Assembly: GCA_918026815.1 (NCBI GenBank)
Contig: CAKJVC010000088.1
Location: 1,736,001 to 1,800,000 of the forward strand
Reading direction: 5' to 3'
Source of the DNA: Chalara sp. BL73
Lineage: Eukaryota; Ascomycota; Leotiomycetes; Helotiales
Length of the DNA stretch: 64,000 nucleotides
Shown here: piece after piece, positions 12,739 to 23,168 of the stretch
Layout of the letters: each line of letters begins with the position of its first letter
Position numbering within the stretch: the stretch's first letter is position 1
The notes under the pieces: model-generated
What the model was told of the DNA's origin: nothing
Database searches by the model: none
The model's input: the letters and a program-made list of their open reading frames with translations, nothing else
Program-made: the position numbers and the translations under genes

Positions 12739-13077
12739 CGCTTTGCTTAGTAAATTGTATGCTAGATAGAGATAGCTTATAGAAGAGTAGAATTAAAATT
12801 TTGTCATCCAGGCTAGTAGTACTAGTAAAAACTTCCCGATTTTCTTCACAGATGTCAATGAATTCTTTATGCTTTGATTGCACAAGCCCATTACATCAAT
12901 CGTATATTTATTACAGATGTGATATGAATACCATTCTTTAAACTTTGAACCTCATAGCGAAAGTTTTTTTTTTTTTTTTTTTTTTTTTATTATAATTTCA
13001 TCTACATTTCTGTATCTAGTCTGTGATAAGTTTGACCCGGATTTATAAAATGACCAGAATAAGTCTATATTCGAGAA
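12739..13077. other. Intergenic with a 25-nt poly-T tract
   Basis: This lies between the 3' ends of the PKS and the convergent quinone reductase. The only notable structure is an uninterrupted run of 25 T at 12964-12988. Confidence 0.6.
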
Positions 13078-13877
13078 CTAAAACGCAACCTTGAGAATTG
13101 CCTGCCCGAAGGACTCACCATGCGCTGTGGCGATGTCTGTCTCAGTTTTATTAGGCAGCCGAGAACCATCAGGGCCCTATAAAAATATCAGTACAACATT
13201 CCCGGTACACTGAATATTTTTACACTGGTTTCCAAAATAACGAAAACTTACCGCATATGTTCCCGCACCCCAAGGCGAACCACCATGGATCTCCTCAAAA
13301 TTCGCCAATAAAGGAAACGTGGTTTTGTATCCAAGCGGCACATAGATGAGCCCATGATGAGCTAAAGTTGACATAGCTGCAAGAGCCGTGCTTTCTTGAC
13401 CACCGCCTTGGGTACCAGTCGAGATAAAAAGACCTGCATATTTGCCCCAATAGGCTCCTGTGCTCCACTGCTGACCAGTGGTGTCCCAGAAAGCCTTCCA
13501 TTGCGCTGGGAAGTTGCCATAACGTGTTGGAATGCCGAAGAGGAATGCGTCATATTTCTCTAAGATGGCGGCGGTGATAACTGGTATGTCTGGTTTAGGT
13601 GGTGCGTGCATAATAGTAAGAATGTCCTTAGGGAGAGTTTCCTCCACTCTAGAAATGGTTAGATAGCGTTGCTAGAGAATTTGGGCCAACTGACTGATAA
13701 AGATCGGCCTCTATTCCGGTTCTCTTTAAACCGGCCTGCTCAGCTAGAGCAAGTTGGTGGATATGACCATACAAGGAATACTATAGAGATATGAAAATTA
13801 GCTTGCTCAATAGAAATCTATGAAATCAAACATGATAGCAAAATACCCACGAAGACGATTGCAACCTTTGGCGCCAT
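13078..13877 (-). CDS. WrbA/flavodoxin-family NAD(P)H:quinone oxidoreductase
   Basis: Four exons: 13851-13877, 13695-13780, 13252-13648 and 13078-13176; 202 aa, close to the usual length of fungal WrbA/Alt a 7-type proteins. The first exon (MAPKVAIVF) joins [11 protein letters not shown] to rebuild the FMN phosphate-binding loop. [26 protein letters not shown] and a glycine/proline-rich loop near the end ([11 protein letters not shown]) are all present. The family uses FMN for two-electron reduction of quinones. In this cluster it may reduce a naphthoquinone or keep an intermediate as the hydroquinone, or it may protect the producer. It shares a promoter with the FAD oxidase gene; that promoter has two palindromic sites. 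Confidence 0.92.
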
Positions 13878-14311
13878 TTCACTGTATTAGTGGGTTCTAG
13901 TGGGTATTAGGGAAGTAAGTAGAAGATAGAAGATAGGGTATTTGATTGTGATGAGGTTTTCATCGAAAGTATGCATAAGAAACTCGTATGATTCAAATAA
14001 CGAGTCCACTATGAAGCCAGAATCCTTTTAATGAAGTTCTAGTATATGGTCATCTTCGGTTATCGATCTGCATGTTTCGTGACATCGGTATTCGAGTATC
14101 GACTTACGACGGTCATATATTTGGATTGAGGCATGGTGTACTTCTAGATAGATAGAGTTTCTCAGCAAGCAGTCGTTTACGCCTCGAATTACGCAACGTG
14201 CTGAGAAAGTATTCTCCGCTCTGCTTTTCCATTTTAAATTGCAGGTACCGAGTGCAACTGGAAAAGCAATTTATTGTACATTTGATATCAAGCAGACACG
14301 ACTTATTGACC
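13878..14311. promoter_or_regulatory. Divergent quinone reductase/FAD oxidase promoter with two palindromes
   Basis: TCGGTTATCGA at 14056-14066 and TCGAGTATCGA at 14092-14102, spaced 36 bases start to start. Both fit TCG-N5-CGA and share the 3' half ATCGA with most of the other cluster sites. Confidence 0.7.
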
Positions 14312-15913
14312 ATGACGGTGATTGATTTAGTCAAGACTGGCAAGACTCTGGCAGCTGCTTTGAAAGATGTCGTGACCACTTCGGGAGTTATCTTACCAGG
14401 AGATGAAGGCTACCTTGCATCCATGCACAGATGGGCTCCCAATACAGAAAAGAAATCAGTATGTCTTGATCACATCTCCGAAACACAATACCTTAGCTAA
14501 TGTATTTAAGGCGGTTGTTCTTAAAGCTACTTCTGCTCAGGATATATCCGCTGCTGTTCTCCTAGCACAAGCTTTCAAAATAGAGATTGGGGTAACAGGT
14601 GGTGGACATGGAACAAGTGGTGCAGCTGCTACCCATGGCTTATTACTTGATTTGAGCGGTCTGAATAGCACCTCCGTTGATCCTGTGAAAAAGACAGTAA
14701 CGGTTGGTGGAGGCTGTCGGTGGGAAGATGTGGACCAGGCTTTGATCAAACATGGACTAGCCACTGTTGGAGGCCGAGTGGGCAATACTGGGGTTGGTGG
14801 TCTAACATTAGGTAAGCTCAATACCAGAAGCGCCTAAAAGAAATTAAACATAACATCATGTAGGGGGCGGCGTGGGCTACCTCTCTGGGAAGTACGGTGT
14901 TGTCGTGGACAATCTTTTATCCGCGAAGATGGTTCTTGCAGATGGGCGCCATGTCACTGCTTCTTTGACAGAAAATCCAGATTTGTTCTGGGCTATTCGT
15001 GGTGCAGGCCACAATTTTGGAGTTGCCACAGAATTTACATATCAAGCATACGAAATTCCTGAAAAAATATGGTGCGGAGCCGTAACCATGAGCCATGATC
15101 AGTTGCCATCCATCATTGATTTTATCAACAAGTTTCCTTCACGAAACGACGGCACCGCGTCCATGAATCTCACTATCGCCGGACCACCTGCCAATGTTGC
15201 TGCATCGACCCTCTTTTACCACGGCTCTGGTGCGGATGCTGAAAAATTCTTCGCGGAATTACTTGCACTTCCGCAGATAGCGAACACGTGTAAGGAATGT
15301 CCCTATACCGTTGCCAATACGATTATTACACCTCGAGTCCCATGGGGGGTCCGTCGCTTATACCACGGTGCTTCTTTCCTCACACCACTTAGTATAGATT
15401 ACGTTAAATCTCTTCTAGCGGATGTTCTTGATCTGGCCTCTCAATTACCCGAACGCTCCCCTGTTAGCAATGTTATGTTCGAATGTTCAGACAACTCACA
15501 ATGGGGTCGAAATGCACCTGATTCTATGGCATTCGCTGGTCGAAGCGTGTTTAACTGTGGACTTGTCTTGGCGCAATGGCATAATAAGGCCGACGATGAA
15601 TTGTGCAGAAAGTGGGTAGAGAAAATGGCGACTAAGCTTGACAAAGAGTTCGAATCATCCGCCGCCAAAACTACAGGTGTAGACCTCAAAGCTGGTAGAA
15701 TTTATGCGAACTATGATGGTGAGACGGCCAAAGACAAATCTTTGAATCTACAAAAGAACTCACACGCGTCTAGGTCTAGTGCTCCCAGCTGAGAAGATCT
15801 TCGGTGTAAATCTCCCCAAGTTACAAATCTTAAAGGCTAAGTACGATCCAAAGAATGTCTTCTGCACTTCCTATTACATTCCACCCCCAAAAGAAGCCAA
15901 TGGCGTCGCCTGA
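14312..15913 (+). CDS. Berberine-bridge-enzyme-like FAD-linked oxidase
   Basis: Exons 14312-14458, 14511-14811, 14864-15718 and 15774-15913; 480 aa. The N-terminal FAD_binding_4 domain has the flavin-histidine site GVTGGGHGTSG (His82) and GGLTLGGGVGYLSGKYG across the second splice. The C-terminal BBE segment ends YDPKNVFCTSYYIPP; it is recovered only by removing the last intron (15719-15773). The segment around GGRVGNTGVGG lacks the Cys that gives the second flavin bond in bicovalent members, so FAD is probably attached through His82 only. The N-terminus is not a signal peptide, unlike many secreted relatives. In fungal aromatic-polyketide clusters such enzymes carry out dehydrogenation, hydroxylation-coupled oxidation or phenol coupling. 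Which applies here is unknown. Confidence 0.92.
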
Positions 15914-16441
15914 GATATTTAAAAAGGAGAACTCGGGATAATCCATTGACAGAGAAGGCGGCTCCGGTTCAGGGGTGGGCTTGCAATTCTCTTTTAGCGA
16001 AAGCAGGTTGAAGACCACTACTTTCTATCACAGAACTCTAGAATGCTCTCAGCGACGTCTAACTAGAATATTGTCAAAATGTGCTGTCATACAATTTTTT
16101 TTAAGTGGTACAACTTTCTGGTAGACCTTCGAACTCTTTTACTTAAAATATGATTGGCTCCACGCTCACAACTTGATCTTAAAGTCCGAGACTGAGCCTA
16201 TTATTTTGAGTTAACATTGTAGCTTAGATCCTGATGGTTTGCCTCCAGAAGTGGTGAGTGTATAATATATAATTTAAGCCGCTTCGACACAGGAGCAGCC
16301 GCCTGGGTATATGGATATGATGCTTCAGAACGAAAAGAAAGGGAAGCAACGTCTTGATTATGTGCCCATTAGTGGAGAGACTAGATTCAGTAATATTGCA
16401 AAAATCAGGGACCAGTACTACGAAATATGAATAGCAAAGGC
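15914..16441. other. Intergenic, between convergent oxidase and dehydratase genes
   Basis: About 530 bases with no supported open frame; expected to hold two 3' untranslated regions. Confidence 0.5.
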
Positions 16442-17110
16442 CTAGGCCAGTGCTGCAGCAGTCGCTCTCTGGAATCCAAATACCCGCTCAAAGTTATACT
16501 CACTCCATCTGAGATGGGTTGTAATGCCTCCCCACTTCCAAACACCATTCACCTTCACATAGGTCAATTCAATCTCAGCATGGCTATGGCCTTTGAGCTC
16601 CACCTCTCTCAATTCCTCGCTCACATAGCGTTGGTGAGCAGCCCGGATCTGATGGTACCCAATAATAGTATCTGGAGCAATTTTCCTGTACTTGAAACCC
16701 CCAAGAAGATGCTGGGTCTTGACAAGAGGATCCCCCAAGAAGTCCTCGGCCGACATCATTTTCACAAACTCGGCAATGGTAAGAGCGTCAGCCTTTGCGC
16801 CATTTACACCTCCATAGTTAATCTACGACATAATAGAATCAATAAATGCTTTCCAAATGCCCGAGCAATTGGCGTTAGTGCCTTTAGACACAATGCATTC
16901 ATTCAATTAGATGTGAACTTGCCTTCACAGTTGGCGCAAGTATCCTTGTGAGACGAGCCCAGTCCTTGGTATCGTAGGAATCACCCCATTCAAAGCTGAG
17001 CTCACTGCAAGCCAGGAATTCTATATGTTTCAGTATCTGACAAACAATAATACCTGATTCTTAGTACCTGAGAAAGAGACTTCAGTCTCTGTGCCGTTGT
17101 ATGAACCCAT
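16442..17110 (-). CDS. Scytalone-dehydratase-like protein with altered active site
   Basis: Exons 17068-17110, 16923-17020 and 16442-16822; 173 aa, the usual family length. The second intron (16823-16922) starts GCAAGT, a GC-AG intron. Family residues that remain are EWGDSYDTKDW (Tyr/Asp pair), the Tyr in INYGG, TQHLLGG and AAHQRY (the two active-site His). Further along, KGHSHAEIELTY replaces a segment that in melanin-pathway enzymes, as I recall them, carries Ser and Asn side chains; here those positions look like Ala and Ile. The family dehydrates scytalone to 1,3,8-trihydroxynaphthalene and vermelone to DHN. Inferred role: dehydration or aromatisation of a related, perhaps bulkier or O-methylated, naphthalenone in this cluster rather than housekeeping melanin synthesis. 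Confidence 0.92.
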
Positions 17111-17478
17111 GTTTTTGTTGTTGTTGTTTTTACTGAATTAACGGTGAAGCAAACTTTGTGTACTTCTTTGCAAAAGGCCCATTCCAGATTGATAACTATT
17201 ATTGAATATTGAACAATGGTATTGGATATTGGCTCCCTTTATCGATTATCGATTAATGTGGCGCTGATCGGCTGCACCCAAGAATGTGAGATCGGTCATC
17301 GACTCCACTCTCGAATATCGAATTCCTCAACAGCCCATGATTCTCAAGCTGAGATCCATCTTGATGTAACAAGTAATATTTAGGGTTAATTAGGCAGTAG
17401 GCGACACGCCTTTTAATTCCATTGGGAGGATCCTAAATTGACCAAATCTTGAACCCAAAGGAATCTCTTGTGTTCAAC
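17111..17478. promoter_or_regulatory. Divergent dehydratase/O-methyltransferase promoter with three palindromes
   Basis: TCGATTATCGA (17242-17252), TCGGTCATCGA (17292-17302) and TCGAATATCGA (17311-17321). This is the densest group of regulator-type sites in the cluster; all three end in ATCGA. Confidence 0.75.
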
Positions 17479-19058
17479 ATGGCACAGCCAAACATTCAGA
17501 AACGTATCGCAGACTTGCTGCACTTCACTCAAATCCTCAATTCCTCAGTGGAAGAAATCGTCAAACAATGGAGCACGGATGGGAAAGAAGGAACAAAATT
17601 AGATACTGGAGTTCTGCTCCCATCCAAGGACTCTTACGCAGCTCATAAATCAATTCTTGGATCTTTGGGGAAGATTCAAGAACTTGTTTCCACCCCTTCA
17701 ATCAGACTAATTGAAACTTCGCACCAATTCTATGAGAGTCGTGCGCTTCACATTGCTGCTGAACATCGTATCGCAGACGTAGTTGCTGGCCACGAAGTTG
17801 AAGGTGTTGATGTTGCTGAAATTGCGGAAAAGACTGGACTGGACGAGGACAAGCTGAGTGTGTCACGTATAATACTTTCTCATGTGATATTGACTAAATA
17901 AATATTTAGCAAGGATTCTGAGGGTCTTGACATCAAACGGAATTTTCGCAGAAGTGTCATTTAAGCATTTCGCAAACAACCGTATCTCGGCTGCTCTGGC
18001 AGGAAACGAGAGTCTCAGGTCATATTTAATGGTCTTGTAAGAGAGCTCATTTTTCACCTTTAAGAGGAGTATACTAAATATTGTGCTCAAAAGCTCGATA
18101 TGCCATTATAAAGTTGCTGGTGCCTTGCCAGCTGCTGTTCGTGACGTTGGCAAGTCTAATAAGGTTAAGGATACGGCCTTCAACATCGCATACGGCGTTG
18201 AGGAGAACTTCTGGGACTGGCTCAAAGTGAAAGTACCTGGAAAAAATGGAGATCTTGAGCCAAGACCCGAACTCAGTTACTTTGCCCAAGCCATGACAGG
18301 TATTGGGATAGCTGGTAGCGCAGCTTTGGTGTACGACTTTCCTTGGAGAGAAATTGGAAACGGAACTGTGGTCGACGTGGGTGGTGGTGTTGGTAAGTCC
18401 TTTCAAAATTGTGCCCGAAGCAATCTGTAGCTCATATTTATTCAAGGTACTCATTCTATGGAAATTGCGAAAGTCTATCGTGACTTGCGCTTTGTTGTTC
18501 AAGACCGCGCTGAGGTTGTTGAGAAAGGTGTCGCACTGTGGAAAAAGGAGTTGCCCGATTATGTGAGCACAGAAAAGGTCCAGTTCGAATCGACAGATTT
18601 TTTTGTCCAACAGCCACGTATAGGTGCCGACATCTATCTACTTCATACTATTTTGTGAGTCAATCTCTTGAAAATGCTAAGCAGTCAGCTTTAGCAAGCT
18701 GGACTCCTAACTTTACTCAAGGCACGATTGGCCAGATGCAGAAAGTGTAGATATTCTCAAAGTCGTCAAAAAGTCAATGAGACCAAAGTCTCGCGTCCTG
18801 ATTGGAGAAATGATACTGACCAACCCCATCGGCGCCATCACAAGCAGAGCCAATGGTCATTCCAAGTTCAACCAAACAGATTATGGAATCTATGGTAGAT
18901 ACAGTCATCAGCGTGATCTGGTAATGATGTCTTTGTTCAATAGTAAGGAACGGACCCTGAAAGATTTTCAAAAGGTTGTTGAGAATTCTGGGTTGGTGGT
19001 ATCGAAAGTTTATGAGTGTAGGAGCCATAACTGTTTGATCGAGTGCCGTCTCCCTTGA
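17479..19058 (+). CDS. SAM-dependent O-methyltransferase, AflP/OmtA-like
   Basis: Exons 17479-17857, 17910-18036, 18094-18392, 18447-18654 and 18722-19058; 449 aa from the ATG at 17479. An N-terminal winged-helix dimerisation region (EIAEKTGLDEDKL, then RILRVLTSNGIF and FANNRISAAL) precedes the SAM-binding loop VVDVGGGVG. The catalytic His lies in LHDWPDAES, rebuilt across the fourth intron. This is the plant/fungal small-molecule O-methyltransferase family, which methylates phenolic hydroxyls of aromatic polyketides. The divergent promoter shared with the scytalone-dehydratase-like gene holds three palindromes. The exact phenol methylated is unknown. Confidence 0.93.
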
Positions 19059-19516
19059 AAAACATGGCCGAAGGAGATTAGAGGGTAGCAAAATTGGAAT
19101 GTATCTCTACCAAATTAAGTTTCTAGGTAAGCACTTCGGATGTTCTCTAGCCATCAATTTGACTCATGGAGATGTAAGATACACGATATCCTAGTACCGC
19201 ACTTGTGGATTTGTTTCTTGATAGTACCAAGCAACTAAAGAGAGAGAAAAGAGCGAGTGCGCGAGTTCGTTGTGTGCGAGCTTTATTTTATACCTGTCCA
19301 AAGCTTACGAACTTGAAACAGCTGGTGAAAGTCATAACAATATAAAGTGCTCCACTCTTTATATTCAAATTAATTCTGTGTAAGAGAAGGTAAATCAAAT
19401 TATTGTACTGTACATGGGTATCCTCCTGTTTGTTCATCGCCATTAAACACTCTGATGAAATCAACTATCCAGTATTTTATCACAAGGATCGGCCCCAATT
19501 CGATTGTTGCGCTTCT
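19059..19516. other. Intergenic, between OMT and MFS 3' ends
   Basis: About 460 bases with no supported feature apart from a short GA/GT-rich stretch near 19238-19280. Confidence 0.5.
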
Positions 19517-21458
19517 TTAAGGGTCAGCCTCATGTGGCTCCTCAGACGCAGGGGTTGGGGGCACGAATATCCTCTCCTTGTAGATAGGGATACAGCAAAG
19601 AATCATTAAGGCACCAGCGGCAACCACCATGTAGTATAGTTTGCTGATGGCACGAACGATTGCCAGATCTACGATACTCTGAAGGTCGTCTGGCAAACCT
19701 CTGTACAAAGGGCTTGTTTTGCCGGCGATGACCGAGTGGATTTCATCTGATGTAAACCCCGCCAGAGAGAGAGGACCGTCCAAATATCCATATGTCAAAT
19801 TCTGGAATAAGGTACCGGAGATAGTCAACGATATAACAATGGCCCCGATCTGAGCTATGTTCATGAATGAAAGTGCGTTCGGAATCTGTTGGCCTGGTAC
19901 TTTGGCGGGAGCAATTGAGTATGCTGACTGTGAAGTTGCTCCTGCGCCAACTGCTATCAATATAGAGTATCCATAGATAGCTGATGTGGAGGTGTTGATA
20001 TCCACAGTCGACATTAACGCTCCACCTATAGTGATGAAAATTCCGCTGAAAAGATACCAAGGCATATAATAATTTAACTTGCCCATCAATCCTCCGTTCA
20101 AAAGCATGAATAAGACCAATAGGAATACAAATGGTAACAGTCGAACAGCAGCTTCGACAGGTCCATCTCCACGGAACTGAAAGAACAAGGGTATATAGTA
20201 AAGTGGTACGAACATCGCAGCACCACATGCTGAAGTTAAAAGGTGAAGCAGTACCATGATTCGATCCGTTAAGAGCTCGCAGGGAAATATTCGCATATCC
20301 TTATTCGTGAGAATGCTGAAGGTCTGTGTGACACTGAAGGTGAGCAGCGCAAAGCCGAACACAACGAAAAGGGCGATAATACGACCGTCATCCCAAGCCC
20401 AGAGGGCACCTCCAAATGTGAGGGCTATAATCCAAGTTGCATAGATTCCCGCATATAGAAGAGTTCCAAGCCAGTCCATTGCCTTAAGTTTTGCCACGAA
20501 TGTTCGAGATTGGTCTGGTTGAAAGTTTGGAACTAGGAAGAGATACACTGGTGCAAAGACAGCTCCAATGACCAAGTTTATGTAAAACCCCTGCCACATA
20601 TGTTAGCAGTATCCTCCTTCCACATCATGCAGCCACTTACCCAGCGCCATGTGGCATCACTTTCTGTAAATCCACCTCCTATAACTGGGCCCAAGATAGT
20701 GCCGATGCCCCATACCATTCCATTCAGGGCCATATACAGAGGTCGCTCTTCCAGACTTGTGAATATCGCCGTAAGGTTGAGTCCACTAAGTTATGATGCC
20801 ATCTTAGTCCATATCTTAGATCATCTAATTACGTTGTAACTCACCCGAGATACATCCCTGCGCCGCCAGCCCCTGCGATCACTCGTCCAATAATTAAAGC
20901 ATTCATATTTGGGGCACCACCACAAATTGCACTTCCCGTTTGGAAGACCACAGTGCTGGCGAGCCACAGCCATTTAACATCCCAGAGACCGAATGCTTTC
21001 CCTCTATTTGATGCGTCAGCGATTGAGAAGTCTACCCTAATATTGGAAACTTACAGTGGAAGTAATAGAGCGATAGATCCAAGTGGAAAAGAACTGCCCA
21101 GCCAGCTAAGCTTCTGTACTGCTCCAAAGTCCTCGACAACAGCAGCCTGAATATCAGCTACAATAGTATTGTCCAAGCCATACAAAAAGCTGCCGCAATT
21201 GATTGCAACTGCAACCAGGGCCCACTAAATTCACACAGTCAGTTCTGGTCAAGAAGAAAATGCAACTAGACTCTGCAGCTGCCAGCTAGTACTTACTTTC
21301 CATCCATGGATCGGACGGACTGATGATGTTGCTTCATGTGCTACTTCGCGCACACTATCACGCTCTACATCATCCTTTTCTGATACGGCTTGATTGTGAA
21401 GGGACGCGTTCTCAGATATCTCAGCCGGCCTAGGGTCGGCCAGACGAGTATCTGCCAT
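19517..21458 (-). CDS. MFS (DHA2-type) transporter, probable exporter of the cluster product
   Basis: Exons 21297-21458, 21055-21224, 20845-21003, 20641-20785 and 19517-20590; 569 aa. A hydrophilic, acidic N-terminus of about 50 residues precedes about 14 hydrophobic segments. The DHA2-type motifs NCGSFLYGLDNTIVADIQAA, GRVIAGAGGAGMYLG and WRWGFYINLVIG are recovered across the introns. Closest known context: exporters in aflatoxin- and cercosporin-type clusters. Probable job: secretion of the polyketide and self-protection at the plasma membrane. Its promoter has two regulator-type palindromes about 300 bases upstream of the ATG, tying it to the regulon and marking the right edge of the cluster. 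Confidence 0.93.
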
Positions 21459-21753
21459 AGCTTTGAACGGCTTGAAGAACGAAGGAGCAAGTCAAGAAAG
21501 AAGGCACGAGAGATATAGGTAAAGAAGTTACGTCAAAGGCGATGCTTTCTCTCAGCCCTGTCAAGCCAGGAAATTTCTTATATACAATGAGCCTCATGCA
21601 CGTTACGCCCGAATACCGGAGTTTACGGCAGTAACCCAGGGTATCTACCCGCACTGCAGGACAGGGGCCCTCTCAATTTCACCCACAGACAGGTTGGAAT
21701 ATTCAAATTCTAAAATCGGTAAGCAGCACTTTGCTTATTTGTTCGCTTAGCCT

Positions 21754-21782
21754 TCGCTCATCGAAGTTGCTTCGATTATCGA
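21754..21782. promoter_or_regulatory. MFS promoter: two TCG-N5-CGA palindromes
   Basis: TCGCTCATCGA at 21754-21764 and TCGATTATCGA at 21772-21782. The second is identical to a site in the dehydratase/OMT promoter. These are the rightmost sites of the regulon that I found. Confidence 0.7.
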
Positions 21783-23168
21783 GCTTGCCGCGGACTCCAG
21801 CCAATCAGAGGGATGCAGCCTCTGCGCTTTTGTTTAAACATAAAATATTACCGAAACCAACTAGCTGCCGATCGCCCATGACTTAAGCGGGTATGCACGT
21901 AACCCATCGAGTAGCAGTATGCAGAGGCACAGTGATGTGTTCCCTCGAAAAGTTTGCCCACGCATGTCAATTCAATGAGGACTACTACCCATGTGCTCAA
22001 TTTGGTTCTCGGAGTTTGGACTAGCTCAATTTAGATGCAACCCTGTTATTGTTTGTTTTTGTCTTTGGCTTTTTTTTTCTTCATATATATATATATATAT
22101 ATATAGGAAACAGAAAACAACGCGGCCGATGCATGACCATATGCGGTACTGTAAGGGACAAGATTGGCCGTCAGACAACAAGCTACAGACATCGGATTAA
22201 GCTTAAACAATTTAAGAATTGAGGTATCAGAACATTCAAAGAGTATAGAGATTCTCTAAATTATTGCTTCTAATGAGCTAAGCCAATACCTAAATCTATT
22301 ACATACATGTAAGAACAATGTTGAAAACCACGTGACTTCCCAAGCATGAAAGGGCACTATCCCAAACTTTGAAACTAGTTGAGAAAAGACACATAATTCG
22401 AATGATAAATATCGAACCCGAGAAACGCTTATCTAGCCTTAACCTAGTACTCATCATTTTTAGATAGCATTTTGTGGACTGTCTACAACCACACACTCTC
22501 GATGAGCGATATCAAATTCTGAAATAGACTATCTATTTGTATGCGAAAGGAAGACAAGGCATGTGGTGAAGGCAACCAAGATTTACCTAGGAGTCATTTG
22601 GATTATGATCATGTCTGTTAAAATCTCGTAGCATCTCAGAAATATATCAAGGAGCAAGGCAACAACAAAGTTTTGCGATGGCCTCAAGCCCAGGTGTACA
22701 TTTAAGCAGATAATCCAAGCGCTTGGCGAGGAATATTCGCGGGGAATCTATTTTTCCGGCTGGCTCAACGGATCTGGGTCAATCATCAGACTCATGATGT
22801 GATTGGTTATGCTCTCGATATGCAGGAACCCGCCACAAGGTATATCCCCACGTGAACGTAAATAACTTCCCATTGCACACGGATCTCCAGATTGCATATC
22901 ATTAAAGAGCCTTTTTGGGAGAGTTACCAAGGTGTTTGTGCATAGAATGCTTCAAATCTTCTCGAGAGCCCCTCCTTCCAAGAGCTTCCCCACTCCTTGA
23001 ATAGATAGCCTGAACTTCCAGTGTTCAGCCTAAATAATGGATCTACAGAATAGTAACATTTTCACCAGCGCGCTGGGTACTAAGTTCGGATGACGGAACC
23101 TCGAGGATGTATATAAACCTTCCCAGAAACCAGGGAGATGGTGACAGATGATCTGGGAACAATACAAA
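21783..23168. other. Intergenic between MFS and GH67 genes; (AT)n microsatellite and GH67 promoter
   Basis: No supported gene. A perfect (AT)11 microsatellite lies at 22083-22105. A TATA-like sequence (GTATATAAAC, 23109-23118) stands about 50 bases before the chosen GH67 start. No TCG-N5-CGA site of the cluster type was seen here. Confidence 0.55.

Noticed and set aside
2794..21782. Simple assignment as the DHN-melanin cluster
   Set aside because: The reductase and dehydratase fit, but the OMT, BBE-like oxidase, quinone reductase, MFS exporter and altered dehydratase site do not belong to standard melanin synthesis.
23080..23100. TCGGATGACGG upstream of GH67 as a regulator site
   Set aside because: It only fits the loose TCG-N5-CGR form, occurs singly and lacks the ATCGA half shared by the cluster sites. 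A similar TCG-N5-CGG inside the PKS coding sequence near 10358 shows how easily this looser form occurs.
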